Positions 1-9,519 of a stretch of 64,000 bases of DNA are shown piece after piece; the stretch's first letter is position 1; every line of letters starts with the position of its first letter. Below the pieces are notes generated by a model that was given only the letters and a program-made list of their open reading frames with translations, did not search any database and was not told the DNA's origin. A program made the translations under genes and the position numbers. This stretch comes from Anaerocolumna cellulosilytica (GTDB lineage Bacteria > Bacillota > Clostridia > Lachnospirales > Lachnospiraceae): contig NZ_AP023367.1 in the NCBI RefSeq assembly GCF_014218335.1, forward strand, positions 2,915,501 to 2,979,500. Direction: 5' to 3'.

Positions 1-2988
1 GTTTAACATGTCCGTTATCCGTTGCTGAAAATCTGAGGTAAAGGTAACATTCGTGATTGAAGAATTAGCAAGCATCTCTTCCGCAAACTGCTTTTCATCT
101 AAGGTGATACCTTTTTCACTCTTTATATAAACCTTATTATATGCAGGTATACTTCCATACAGCTTTTCATAAAGAGCCGGTGACATAAAGATGTAATGAA
201 ACATATAATTTTCCATTACGGCTGTAATTGTGACTTCTACCCGTTTCTTATTACTGTCCTCCAGATATATGGTATCTCCTGTTTCTGCTTTAAGTAAAGA
301 AGCTAGCTTTTCCGTAATAATTACGCCGTTCTCTTTCAGCATATAACTCTCATGAGTAAGTCTGTTACGGAATACAACATAGTCATCAATCATCTTGATA
401 TTCTCAGGTACAAACAAATAGGATGACTTTACATTCTTTCCATATCCTGCATCTATAGTAGTATCCCTTACTAATAAGGTTTCCGCTATTCTCTCGTCTG
501 TTCCAAGTTCTTTTAAAAGACTGTCTTTTTCGCCTACTGTCATATCCTCATCTATTGACATAAAAGCGTCCTGATGCCATATGTTAACATATTGAATGTC
601 AGATATTGCTCCAATTGAATCCTTTATACCAAAGCCTACTAATAGTAAAGCCATACAGCTTCCGATACCAAATACGGTCATAAAAAATCTCTTTTTATAA
701 CGCAATAGGTTACGCACTGCTGCTTTACTGGTAAAGTTTAGTTTACCCCATATAAATGGCAGGTTTTCTAAAATAACACGCTTACCTAATTTAGGAGCAG
801 CCGGTCGCATAAGTTTAGCCGGATTTGCTGCCAGTTCTTTGTAACAGGAGAAAAATGTTGCTAGGGTGGTACACATTACTGCAACCAATGTAGACATGAC
901 ACCGTAGTATAAGTTATAAGGTGTAATTGCTTCCGGTAAAGACTGATACATAATTTTGTAAGCTTTGATAACAACCTGGGGAAGTATCTGCTGTCCAATT
1001 AAAACACCCAGCAGACTGCCCATTAAGCTGGCAGTTAACGCATACAGTATATACTTTCCGGCAATGGATTTCCTGCTATAACCCAAAGCTTTTAAGGTAC
1101 CAATCTGCGTTCTCTGTTCTTCCACCATACGGGTCATAGTGGTAAGACTCACAAGAGCCGCAACCAAAAAGAAAATAACCGGAAAAACCTTTCCGATATT
1201 ACCGATACGTTCCGAATCCTGACCGTATTCCACATATGTTTGCAAACTGTTACGGTCAAGAACATACCATTCCGGGAAATCTACGTCATCCAGTTCTTCT
1301 TCACCGTCTTTTATTTTCTTCTCTGCGTCTGCAATTTCTGTTTCAGCCTTTTCTTTTGCATCTGTATATTCTTTACGACCCTTTTCCAGTTCTTCCTTAG
1401 CTTCCTGTAATTCTTTGCTTTTTTCTGTTAGGGTTGCTTCACCATCTTTTATTTCTTGCGCAGCCTTATCAAGCTTCTGCTGTCCACTTTCTATCTGCTC
1501 TTTGCCGCTCTTTAATTCTCCTTCTTTCTCCTTAATCGTATCTTTGGCCGCATCAAGCTTTTGTTCCTCAGCCGTCAGCAATTTGTTCGCTTCCTCTAAT
1601 TTTAATTTTTGCTGGTCTAAAACCTGCTTAGCAGAAGTAAGCTGCTCTTTGACGGGCGATAATGCTTCCTTTTGTTCCGTTATTGTATTAAGCCCTTCTG
1701 TAAGCGCTGCTTCATTGTCCACTAATTCTTTCCACGCATCTGGATATAAATCTTTCACAGGTTCCAACGCGTTTTTTTGTTCCTGCACTTGTTTCATAGA
1801 AGCGTTCAGTTCCGTTTCTTTGCTCTGTAATTCTTTTAACCCTTTCTTGTATTGTTGATTTGAGGTATTCCATTCTGCTAAACCATCCTTTAGAGCCTTC
1901 GCACCTGTATTATACTCAGCACGCTTAACTTTAAGGGTTGCTTCACCAGCTTTTATATCCGTCTTAGCTTTCTCTAATTCTTTTTCACCTTTTTCTAATT
2001 CTGCTTTAGACTCTAACAACTTGATACGGTTGTTTTCAATTTCTGTCTTACCGTCCTTTAGCTTATTTAAGGCTTCTGTAATCTCTTTTTCACCCTCAGC
2101 AATTTTTTCCTCACCATCAATCAGTTTCTCTTCTGCTTCACTTAGCTTATCGTCTGCTTCTACTTTCGCATCCGCTAACTCTGCTTTCGCATCTTCAATT
2201 TCCTGTCTTGGCTCCTTTAATACCTCTTCATATCGGATTTCGCATCTGGCATCTGCGATGTCTTCGATACGATCTAAAACTTTCTCAACGCTGTCTTCGT
2301 ATTCTTTTGTATAGGTTGTCAGGCTCGCTGCCCCTTGAACAGATGCATAAATCTCTGTGTATTCCTCAGCCCTAAATTCTTCCGGAGATACTATTGCAAA
2401 AAAGTCTATATTTCCATTCCCAATGGAAGTATTTCCTCGATCGTGCGCTAAATATAATGGTGAATTACCACTACCAACAATTGTATAGGTATTTCCCTTA
2501 AGGCTCTCACTGAGCTCTTTATCATTCCCGGAACGAAAAGTAACGGTGTCACCGATTGTATAACCACTATATTCCATGAAAACAGAATCCAATAAACATT
2601 CATCCGATGCTTCCGGAAGCCTGCCTTCAACCAGCTTTATTTTATTCAAAGTATCTGTTCTTGAAATAAGCTTTACGACATTCTCCGATTCCTTAGTAGT
2701 ACATAATACATCCAAAGTCTTTACAGCCTCTGCATGACTGATACCTTCTACCGCCATAACAGCTTTTATATCATCCTCTGTCAGTCCCAATGTACTTATA
2801 ACACGGATATCCATAAGTGCAGTGTCATCATAATAACGGTCAGCAGATATCTGCATGTCCGGTTCAGAAGCACGAATACCCGAAAAAAAGGCTACTCCTA
2901 AGGCTACTATAATCAGAATGGACAAGTAACGGTTAAGACTGTTCTTAACCTCCATAGCAAAGTCTTTCCAAAGTGCTTTCTTTTTCAT
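1..2988 (-). CDS. FtsX-like ABC transporter permease with long coiled coil (3' end beyond window)
   Basis: Membrane subunit of an export-type (MacB/FtsX class) ABC transporter; the C-terminus lies outside the window. The protein starts MKKKALWKDF and has a transmembrane segment at about residues 20-40, then an extracytoplasmic region. A very long charged heptad-like stretch follows (roughly residues 220-580, full of EKELEKAK- and KLKDGKTEI-type runs), which should form a coiled coil. Next comes an FtsX block with three membrane helices around LVSLTTMTRMVEEQRTQIGT, typical of the family. A second extracytoplasmic part begins near the left edge. The ATPase gene at 3140-3841 lies just upstream and is its likely partner. 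Large permeases of this kind in Firmicutes often export peptides or lipids, but the substrate cannot be told here. The start is the first ATG of the frame with a fitting N-terminus. Confidence 0.88.
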   Translation of the reverse strand, partial: MKKKALWKDFAMEVKNSLNRYLSILIIVALGVAFFSGIRASEPDMQISADRYYDDTALMDIRVISTLGLTEDDIKAVMAVEGISHAEAVKTLDVLCTTKESENVVKLISRTDTLNKIKLVEGRLPEASDECLLDSVFMEYSGYTIGDTVTFRSGNDKELSESLKGNTYTIVGSGNSPLYLAHDRGNTSIGNGNIDFFAIVSPEEFRAEEYTEIYASVQGAASLTTYTKEYEDSVEKVLDRIEDIADARCEIRYEEVLKEPRQEIEDAKAELADAKVEADDKLSEAEEKLIDGEEKIAEGEKEITEALNKLKDGKTEIENNRIKLLESKAELEKGEKELEKAKTDIKAGEATLKVKRAEYNTGAKALKDGLAEWNTSNQQYKKGLKELQSKETELNASMKQVQEQKNALEPVKDLYPDAWKELVDNEAALTEGLNTITEQKEALSPVKEQLTSAKQVLDQQKLKLEEANKLLTAEEQKLDAAKDTIKEKEGELKSGKEQIESGQQKLDKAAQEIKDGEATLTEKSKELQEAKEELEKGRKEYTDAKEKAETEIADAEKKIKDGEEELDDVDFPEWYVLDRNSLQTYVEYGQDSERIGNIGKVFPVIFFLVAALVSLTTMTRMVEEQRTQIGTLKALGYSRKSIAGKYILYALTASLMGSLLGVLIGQQILPQVVIKAYKIMYQSLPEAITPYNLYYGVMSTLVAVMCTTLATFFSCYKELAANPAKLMRPAAPKLGKRVILENLPFIWGKLNFTSKAAVRNLLRYKKRFFMTVFGIGSCMALLLVGFGIKDSIGAISDIQYVNIWHQDAFMSIDEDMTVGEKDSLLKELGTDERIAETLLVRDTTIDAGYGKNVKSSYLFVPENIKMIDDYVVFRNRLTHESYMLKENGVIITEKLASLLKAETGDTIYLEDSNKKRVEVTITAVMENYMFHYIFMSPALYEKLYGSIPAYNKVYIKSEKGITLDEKQFAEEMLANSSITNVTFTSDFQQRITDMLN

Positions 2989-3139
2989 ATCTATACCCAA
3001 TTGCATATCGCAGGTTCGCCTGTCGATACTGCCACAAATACAACAGGTCGAAAGAATCCCTGTGTGGCATCCTTTCTATATTTCTAAATTTTCCTCCAAC
3101 CTTTTGACGGTTTTTTTAACCGGCTATGACATTGTATTT

Positions 3140-3841
3140 TTACCATTCAATTGTTTCAACAGAAACAGGATTTTCGTTCGTAGTCAATTTACTCACTCTA
3201 CCGTTTTTAATCTGAATCACTCGGTCGGCCATGGGAGCAATCTCTGAATTATGCGTAATTACAATAACCGTCATTCCTGTTTTTTTACAGGTGTCCTGCA
3301 ATAATTTCAAGATTGCCTTACCTGTATTATAGTCAAGTGCTCCTGTTGGCTCATCGCAAAGCAACAATTTAGGATTTTTGGCAAGAGCCCTGGCTATGGA
3401 AACCCTTTGCTGCTCACCGCCAGAGAGCTGAGCCGGAAAATTCTTTAGACGTTCTCCCAGACCAACTTCCGTTAAAACCTCTTTTGCATCCAACGGATTT
3501 TTACAGATTTGCAATGCCAGTTCAACGTTTTCCTGGGCCGTTAAATTCTGTACAAGGTTATAAAATTGAAATACAAAACCAATATCTTCTCTGCGATACA
3601 AAGTAAGCTGCTTTGCATTGTAACTGCTAATTTCCGTTCCATCCACAGTAATACATCCTTCACTGCAATTGTCCATACCTCCTAATATATTTAAGACCGT
3701 AGTTTTTCCAGCACCACTTGGTCCAACAATAACAACAAATTCGCCTTTTTCTATTTCAAAATTAACTCCATCTACCGCATGGATGGTAACTTCCCCCATT
3801 TTGTAATATTTTTTTACATCCTTAAGTTGTACAAATGACAT
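3140..3841 (-). CDS. ABC transporter ATP-binding protein, MacB/LolD type
   Basis: Cytoplasmic ATPase of about 233 residues that powers the neighbouring FtsX-like permease. It carries Walker A (GPSGAGKTT), a Q-loop (FVFQFYNL), the signature LSGGEQQR, Walker B ([12 protein letters not shown]) and the switch histidine (VITHNSE), all in the LolD/MacB arrangement. A longer ORF begins 19 codons upstream, but the ATG at 3841 follows TAGGAG with 7-base spacing and gives the family N-terminus MSFVQLKDV, so I chose it. The permease gene follows after about 150 bases on the same strand, so the pair is probably one operon. Confidence 0.93.
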   Translation of the reverse strand: MSFVQLKDVKKYYKMGEVTIHAVDGVNFEIEKGEFVVIVGPSGAGKTTVLNILGGMDNCSEGCITVDGTEISSYNAKQLTLYRREDIGFVFQFYNLVQNLTAQENVELALQICKNPLDAKEVLTEVGLGERLKNFPAQLSGGEQQRVSIARALAKNPKLLLCDEPTGALDYNTGKAILKLLQDTCKKTGMTVIVITHNSEIAPMADRVIQIKNGRVSKLTTNENPVSVETIEW

Positions 3842-4098
3842 GTTTTTACTCCTATCTTTCCATTCATTTTCTTGTATCTGTAGAATCAGAAGCATCACGC
3901 TAATGATTGAAAGCCGTTGTTTAGCATTATACTACTTCTTGTATTACTTTACTACCATAGGATAGTTAAAAAAGTATAAACCTTCTTATATTTTTATAAT
4001 CCGTTATGTAAAGGAATCCTATTGATTGTCAGTTTAAGAATCCATTACGGACTATACTAGTTGCTGCGAACGACCAATGAAAGGCTGATGGTATTGGA

Positions 4099-4129
4099 AA
4101 AGGCTGTACCACAAGGTACAGCCCTTTTC
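4099..4129. terminator. Hairpin downstream of the signal peptidase genes
   Basis: An inverted repeat pairs AAAAGGCTGTACC with GGTACAGCCCTTTT around a 4-base loop. It lies in the 358-base gap between the ABC ATPase start and the end of the signal peptidase gene. It would fold on either strand and probably ends the signal peptidase transcript. I see nothing else gene-like in this gap. Confidence 0.6.
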
Positions 4130-4199
4130 TATTTAAAACTCTAACAGATACTATTTATTTTTTATAGGATTCTACTTAAAATATATATTCTGCCTCTTC

Positions 4200-4856
4200 C
4201 TAATCAATAAGTCCAAACTTGGCAAAAGGCCATATACGCAAAAGGGCTTTACCGCCAATGTTTCTTTTATTAACAACACCAACCTCTTCATACCGACTAT
4301 CAAAGCTAACTTCCCGGTTATCACCCATAACAAAATATTCATCCTCACCAAGGGTAAGCGGCTCTGCTGCAATACCTGCATAAGTTATCGGATCTTTACC
4401 ATAGTTTTCATTTAATACTTCACCGTTAATATATATATCGCTGTCAATGATTTGTATGGTTTCGCCCGGAAGTCCGATAATACGTTTTACATAGTATTCT
4501 TCCATTTTCCGACCATAAGGATAAAAAACTATTATATCAAATCGACCCAGTGCATCAAAATGATAACTTACTTTTTCCACCATAAGCTGTTCTTCATTAT
4601 GAAGTGTATTTTCCATAGAGGGTCCATCAACGACTGTACGCTGTATAACATAAGTGGGTATCAAATACAGACAGGAGTATATAATTGCAGCGTAGATTAA
4701 TATATCAATTAAAATGGTGCGTACTTTCTTTTTTATATCTTTTTTATCTTTCGTACTCTCTGCTGTATAATTAATGTTGTTTTTGTCATAATCTATTGCC
4801 ATATCCTCCTTCTCCTCTGAGGATACAAATTCATCCTTGTTATTCTCTTCACTCAA
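4200..4856 (-). CDS. lepB: Type I signal peptidase (second copy)
   Basis: Membrane-anchored serine peptidase that removes signal peptides from secreted proteins. After a charged N-terminal tail of about 50 residues there is one hydrophobic anchor (ILIDILIYAAIIYSCLYLI). The catalytic Ser lies in the box GPSMENTL and the Lys in YYVKRIIGLPGE; the family box MGDNR follows. The start is TTG with GGGAG 8 bases upstream. It directly follows a paralogue at 4879-5592 with a similar catalytic half but a different N-terminal tail, so the two arose by tandem duplication and are probably cotranscribed. Low-GC Gram-positives commonly carry several SipS/SipT-like enzymes. Confidence 0.93.
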   Translation of the reverse strand: MSEENNKDEFVSSEEKEDMAIDYDKNNINYTAESTKDKKDIKKKVRTILIDILIYAAIIYSCLYLIPTYVIQRTVVDGPSMENTLHNEEQLMVEKVSYHFDALGRFDIIVFYPYGRKMEEYYVKRIIGLPGETIQIIDSDIYINGEVLNENYGKDPITYAGIAAEPLTLGEDEYFVMGDNREVSFDSRYEEVGVVNKRNIGGKALLRIWPFAKFGLID

Positions 4857-4878
4857 TTAAATCACTCCCTTTCATTTA

Positions 4879-5592
4879 CTACTGATGTTCTAACACTCCA
4901 AAGTCCTTAAATGGCCATATTCTTATCCAGGCACGGCCAATGATAGCTTCCCTTTTAACAGCACCGATACTCGTATCTCTGCTATCCTTACTGTTATTCC
5001 GATTATCTCCTAAAAGAAAATATTCGTCGCCGCCTAAGGTAATTGGTTCTTTTGCAGCGCCTCCATCAGCAATTGGATTATTACCGTAATTTTCATCAAT
5101 TTTCTCCCCATTGATAAAAATGTCACTGCCTATTATTTGCACCGTCTCTCCTGGCATACCAATAACTCGCTTAATATAATACGTTTCTTTTTCGTAACTG
5201 TAAGGACGGAATACAACAATGTCAAAACGTTTGGGAGCACCAATTTCATATGATATTTTTTCAAGTATTAAATGGTCCTCGTTATGTAAAGTACTTTCCA
5301 TGGAACTGCCGCTTACTTCAATCTGCTGCCCCACAAACTGGTGTATGAGTAAAACGGAAACGATTACTACTGCAAAATAAATTAGCATTTCCAGGATATC
5401 TTTACCTGTAGAAGATTTTTTTTCTTTCTTTCCTGGAACACTGGTGCTTTCATTTTCTAGAGAAGTATGATTAATTATGTTGTGTAAGTTGTCGAAGTTC
5501 TCTTCCCTGTTAACTGTATTAAATCCATCATAATTTTCAGATACATCAGGAGTAGAGGGATATCCATTCTCTTTATCATTATTTTCTGCCAT
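4879..5592 (-). CDS. lepB: Type I signal peptidase (first copy)
   Basis: Signal peptidase I of about 237 residues, first gene of the tandem pair. An acidic, Asn-rich cytoplasmic tail of about 75 residues precedes one membrane anchor (ILEMLIYFAVVIVSVLLI). The catalytic Ser is in GSSMESTL and the Lys in YYIKRVIGMPGE, with LGDNRNNSKDSR as the conserved box D/E region. The frame is open for 42 more codons upstream, but the ATG at 5592 (MAENNDKENG) has GGAG six bases before it and avoids an unlikely extra hydrophobic N-terminus. The gap to the second copy is only 22 bases. Confidence 0.93.
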   Translation of the reverse strand: MAENNDKENGYPSTPDVSENYDGFNTVNREENFDNLHNIINHTSLENESTSVPGKKEKKSSTGKDILEMLIYFAVVIVSVLLIHQFVGQQIEVSGSSMESTLHNEDHLILEKISYEIGAPKRFDIVVFRPYSYEKETYYIKRVIGMPGETVQIIGSDIFINGEKIDENYGNNPIADGGAAKEPITLGGDEYFLLGDNRNNSKDSRDTSIGAVKREAIIGRAWIRIWPFKDFGVLEHQ

Positions 5593-5759
5593 AGCAAACT
5601 CCAATCTGCGCATATGTACAAAATCAGTAATAATATAAAGCACCCCCGTATACGCAATATTAAAATTACCAGCTATGGCGCAGATTGTTAATACTGCCCT
5701 TACTGATATATACCACAATACGAAAGTGCAAACTATGCTGATTTCTATATTATATCATA

Positions 5760-6005
5760 TTATGCTTCATTTGTTTCATCATCGTTAAGTATTTTAACCT
5801 TAGCCTGATACATTTCATCAACAGCAACAGACAGCGGTTTACTGGAGCTTGAACGTACCAATGGGTCCACACCACTAATTAACTGCCTTGCTCTTTTAGC
5901 GGTTGCTAAGACAATGGAATAACGACTATTAACAACAGGTTGTTCACCTGGTTCTACCTCACTATTTACTACTCTCATTAAATCGGTATAGGATGGATGT
6001 AACAT
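5760..6005 (-). CDS. rpoZ: DNA-directed RNA polymerase omega subunit
   Basis: Small subunit of 81 residues that helps assemble and stabilise RNA polymerase. It begins MLHPSYTDLM, and NSRYSIVLATAKRARQLI is the characteristic omega helix with the conserved R-A-R-Q. The usual Firmicute order is yicC-remA-gmk-rpoZ. Here remA is followed by rpoZ after 106 bases with no guanylate kinase gene between them. The signal peptidase genes follow downstream. Confidence 0.93.
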   Translation of the reverse strand: MLHPSYTDLMRVVNSEVEPGEQPVVNSRYSIVLATAKRARQLISGVDPLVRSSSSKPLSVAVDEMYQAKVKILNDDETNEA

Positions 6006-6111
6006 ACAAATTACCTGCCTTTCTTAAACTTCTTATCAATTTACATATATTTTCAAATAATAATTTACCTACAAAATTGGTATAAAAATTTCGATATGGT
6101 TATTCTAACCA

Positions 6112-6387
6112 TTATAAATTAGTATATGCAGTACTATCTGCATTTTCTTTTGTTAGATTAATACGGTTGGCTATGGTTTCAGGCAAAAGCGCCGACAAAA
6201 CTAAATGACCGCTATCCATAACCAATACTGCTTTTGTCTTTCTGCCACAGGTAGCATCTATTGCATTACCGGCATCCTTGGCATTTTGAACCAATCTCTT
6301 AATTGGAGCAGCATCAGGACTGATTATTCCAACTATTTTATTCGAGTTGACTACATTACCAAAACCTACATTAATTAACCGGCTCAA
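6112..6387 (-). CDS. remA: Extracellular matrix regulator RemA (DUF370)
   Basis: DNA-binding protein of 91 residues in the RemA/YlzA family, known in Bacillus subtilis as an activator of matrix and osmoprotection genes. The N-terminus INVGFGNVVNSNKIVGIISP and the segment AIDATCGRKTKAVLVMDSGH are the family hallmarks. It sits between yicC and rpoZ, its conserved context, 24 bases after yicC. What it controls here cannot be read from the sequence. Confidence 0.93.
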   Translation of the reverse strand: MSRLINVGFGNVVNSNKIVGIISPDAAPIKRLVQNAKDAGNAIDATCGRKTKAVLVMDSGHLVLSALLPETIANRINLTKENADSTAYTNL

Positions 6388-6411
6388 TTTTGTACCTCTC
6401 TAAAAATACTG

Positions 6412-7290
6412 TTATTCTATATTTTGTATTTGCTCTCTGATTTTTTCAATATCAGTTTTTAAGTCAATGGCTATATTAGTAATCTCTATATCATTCACTT
6501 TTGAAAGTATGGTGTTTGCTTCCCGGTTCATCTCCTGGGCAATAAAGTCAAGCTTACGACCAATCTCTTCACCAGTTTCCAAAGCAGTACTCATATTTTT
6601 TATATGACTTCTTAGACGGACTGTTTCTTCATCAACACAGATTTTATCTGCAAAGATGGTGATTTCCGTAGCCAGTACTCCTTCATCAAGCTTTGTGTCA
6701 CCAAGTAATTCATTTACCTTTAAGGTAAGTTTATTACGATAATCAGTAACAATCTGAGGTGATCTTTCTTCTATAAAACGAATATATTCTGCCATACCAT
6801 CAAGCTTATGAAGTAAATCTTTTTTCAGGTTTTCTCCTTCTGCTCTTCTAGTCTCCACTAATTGCTCTGAAGCAGTTCTCACGGCCTTTTCTAACAGCTT
6901 CCACAATTCCTGTTCATCTATGGTTTGCTCTTCCAAAGTGAGTACATCTGGAAAACGTGACAAATTAGATACCTTAATATCATTATCAATCTCAAATGTT
7001 TCACTCATCTTCTGAAGATATTTTAGATACTCTCTGGCAATATCCTCATTATATCTTACACATATGTTATTCTCTGTATAATCTTCATACGTGATAAATA
7101 CATCCACTTTTCCACGTCCGATAAATTGCTTTAAAACATTTCTTATAGCTGACTCAAAGAAACTTAACTTCTTTGGCATTCTAATGGAAATGTCACAATA
7201 TCTATGGTTTACTGCCTTCATTTCTACAATTATCTTTCGTTCTTCATTTGCAACTTCACATCTTCCGAAGCCAGTCATGCTTTTTAACAT
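6412..7290 (-). CDS. yicC: YicC family endoribonuclease
   Basis: YicC/YloC-type protein of about 292 residues. Members have been described as endoribonucleases acting on structured RNA. The N-terminus MLKSMTGFGR is the family signature, and the C-terminal DUF1732 part ends with GRKLDFIAQEMNREANTI, also diagnostic. The frame is open six codons further (to 7308). I chose the ATG at 7290 because it matches the usual family start, although neither candidate has a strong ribosome-binding site. A good promoter lies 85 bases upstream, and remA and rpoZ follow, so this is the first gene of that operon. Confidence 0.92.
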   Translation of the reverse strand: MLKSMTGFGRCEVANEERKIIVEMKAVNHRYCDISIRMPKKLSFFESAIRNVLKQFIGRGKVDVFITYEDYTENNICVRYNEDIAREYLKYLQKMSETFEIDNDIKVSNLSRFPDVLTLEEQTIDEQELWKLLEKAVRTASEQLVETRRAEGENLKKDLLHKLDGMAEYIRFIEERSPQIVTDYRNKLTLKVNELLGDTKLDEGVLATEITIFADKICVDEETVRLRSHIKNMSTALETGEEIGRKLDFIAQEMNREANTILSKVNDIEITNIAIDLKTDIEKIREQIQNIE

Positions 7291-7374
7291 ATTCACACGT
7301 TCTTTCATATTCGTTTAAATTTTCCATAAATGCCGAATCCATATTAAGAGATTTTTCCAAAGGCATTTCAATTC

Positions 7375-7403
7375 ATTATAATTGATATGAAATCACAAGT
7401 CAA
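7375..7403 (-). promoter_or_regulatory. Sigma-A promoter of the yicC-remA-rpoZ operon
   Basis: On the minus strand TTGACT and TATAAT are separated by exactly 17 bases, close to the housekeeping consensus. It lies about 85 bases before yicC and points away from the rqcH promoter at 7431-7459, so the two operons are divergent. Confidence 0.75.
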
Positions 7404-7430
7404 TACAACTACACAAATTATTAAAATTTA

Positions 7431-7459
7431 TTGCACCGGTTGATAACAAATGGTATACT
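7431..7459 (+). promoter_or_regulatory. Sigma-A promoter for rqcH with extended -10
   Basis: TTGCAC and TATACT are 17 bases apart, with TGG just before the -10 (an extended -10). The start codon of rqcH is at 7698, leaving a leader of about 230 bases. In that leader I see no riboswitch or terminator I can name. Confidence 0.7.
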
Positions 7460-7697
7460 GTTTTTACTGTATTTCATGGATTTTTATGGATTACAGCAGG
7501 TCTAAATTAAAGCAGTTTAATATGATAGGTTTATGCCCTCTAAGATTCATACTTATAATTAATAAGTTCTTGCTTATTACTGTTTGCATACTCAGGACTG
7601 TAATACTTTAATCTACCGATTATGGATGAAAGAAGTAGTTCTTTTGCTGAATCATCCTGCTTTAAATAGAATAATTGTTTTAGGAAAGGTGTTTATT

Positions 7698-9458
7698 ATG
7701 GCTTTAGATGGATTTGTTATATCTAATATAGTAAAAGAATTAAAAGATACTCTAAAGGATGGGAGAATCAGTAAAATATCTCAACCTGAAAAGGATGAGT
7801 TAGTTTTAACAATAAAAAATAACCGGGAAAATTATAAGCTTTATTTATCTGCTAATGCAAGTCTTCCTCTGATATATTTAACCGAAGAGTCAAAGCAGAA
7901 TCCAATGACTGCGCCTGGCTTTTGTATGTTACTTAGAAAGCATTTAAACAGTGCAAGGATTCTTGATATTATTCAGCCCGGCTTAGAGAGGATTATCCGC
8001 ATTAAGATTGAGCATTTGAATGAAATGGGCGATTTATGTACTAAGTATCTCATTCTTGAGGTAATGGGTAAGCACAGTAATATTATTTTCTGTGACGAAG
8101 AAGATAAAATCGTTGACAGTATTAAGCACATCTCCCATTTGGTAAGTTCTGTAAGAGAAGTTTTACCCGGAAGAGATTATGTGCTGCCCTTAGCCGGTGA
8201 AAAAGCAGACCCCCTTTCTATTGACTGGGCGATTTTTAGAGAATTGGTTTTAAAGAAGCCGCTTCCTCTCGGTAAGGCTATCTATACTTCACTTACTGGT
8301 TTTAGCCCTTTAATGGCAAACGAACTATGTACTTTAGCTTCTCTGGACTCAGAAGTCTCTACCAGTTCTCTCACTGAGACAGAGGCACTGCATCTTTATA
8401 AGAATTATGAGCGTCTGATACAGGCAGTAAAAGACGGCAATTATAAACCCGGTATCGTTTATAAAGATGGTATACCGGTTGAATTTTCCTGTTTTGAGCT
8501 TACCTGCTATAAGGACCTGGAGCTTAAGATATTTCCTTCTATTTCCACGGTACTGGAACATTTTTATGCTACTAAAAATACAGTAGCAAGAATTCGTCAA
8601 AAGTCTGTGGATTTACGTAAAATTGTAACCAATGCTATAGAACGAAACACTAAAAAATATGACTTACAATTAAAACAGCTTAAGGATACAGAAAAGAGAG
8701 ATAAATACAGAGTATACGGCGAATTAATTAATACCTATGGCTACTCTGTGGAACCCGGGTCAAAATCTTTCACTGCATTAAATTATTATACCAATGAAGA
8801 AATCACCATTCCACTTGACCAGACATTAACCCCCATGGAGAATGCTAAACACTATTTTGAAAAATACAACAAGTTAAAACGTACCTATGAGGCATTATCA
8901 AACTTTATAGAAGAAACAAAAAATGATTTAATACACCTTGATTCAATCAGAACTTCCCTTGATATTGCTCTGGCTGAAGAAGATCTGGTGGAGTTAAAGG
9001 AAGAACTGATGGAATATGGCTATATGAAGCGCCGTTTTGTTCAAGGCAAGCCGGGTGCCAAAAATAAAGTTAGAAAGATTACCAGTAAACCCTTTCATTA
9101 TATCTCTTCTGACGGCTACCACATCTATGTAGGTAAAAACAACTACCAGAATGATGAGTTAACCTTTAAATTTGCTACCGGCAGCGACTGGTGGTTTCAT
9201 GCTAAAAAGATGGCCGGCTCTCATGTTGTGGTACAAGCCAATGGAAGCAGTGAACTTCCTGACCGTACGTATGAGGAAGCAGCAAGGCTAGCGGCATACT
9301 ATTCAAAAGGCAGGGATACTGATAAGGTAGAAATAGATTATACAGAACGAAAGAATGTCAAGAAACCCAATGGAAGCAAACCCGGCTTTGTAATCTATCA
9401 TACCAATTATTCTATGGTTGCTTCCCCTGATATAAATGGCATTACCCAGATATCTTAA
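7698..9458 (+). CDS. rqcH: Ribosome quality control factor RqcH (NFACT/FbpA family)
   Basis: Protein of about 586 residues that binds obstructed 50S subunits and adds C-terminal alanine tails to stalled chains in Firmicutes. Older annotations call it a fibronectin-binding protein. It has an NFACT-N domain (MALDGFVISNIVKEL onward), a long helical coiled-coil middle (about 300-430), and a C-terminal NFACT-R domain with the motif DWWFHAKKMAGSHVVV. The frame is open 38 codons upstream, but the ATG at 7698 has GAAAGGTG six bases before it and matches the family start. The PHP phosphatase gene follows by 61 bases and may be cotranscribed. Confidence 0.93.
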   Translation: MALDGFVISNIVKELKDTLKDGRISKISQPEKDELVLTIKNNRENYKLYLSANASLPLIYLTEESKQNPMTAPGFCMLLRKHLNSARILDIIQPGLERIIRIKIEHLNEMGDLCTKYLILEVMGKHSNIIFCDEEDKIVDSIKHISHLVSSVREVLPGRDYVLPLAGEKADPLSIDWAIFRELVLKKPLPLGKAIYTSLTGFSPLMANELCTLASLDSEVSTSSLTETEALHLYKNYERLIQAVKDGNYKPGIVYKDGIPVEFSCFELTCYKDLELKIFPSISTVLEHFYATKNTVARIRQKSVDLRKIVTNAIERNTKKYDLQLKQLKDTEKRDKYRVYGELINTYGYSVEPGSKSFTALNYYTNEEITIPLDQTLTPMENAKHYFEKYNKLKRTYEALSNFIEETKNDLIHLDSIRTSLDIALAEEDLVELKEELMEYGYMKRRFVQGKPGAKNKVRKITSKPFHYISSDGYHIYVGKNNYQNDELTFKFATGSDWWFHAKKMAGSHVVVQANGSSELPDRTYEEAARLAAYYSKGRDTDKVEIDYTERKNVKKPNGSKPGFVIYHTNYSMVASPDINGITQIS

Positions 9459-9519
9459 AAACAAGTACAAAGGACGTAACACTTAAAACCTTATAAACAT
9501 TACACGATAGGAGGTTTCT

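Noticed and set aside
1415-2314. Long plus-strand open frames over the permease coiled coil
   Set aside because: They are serine-rich antisense shadows of the minus-strand coiled-coil codons and have no ribosome-binding site.
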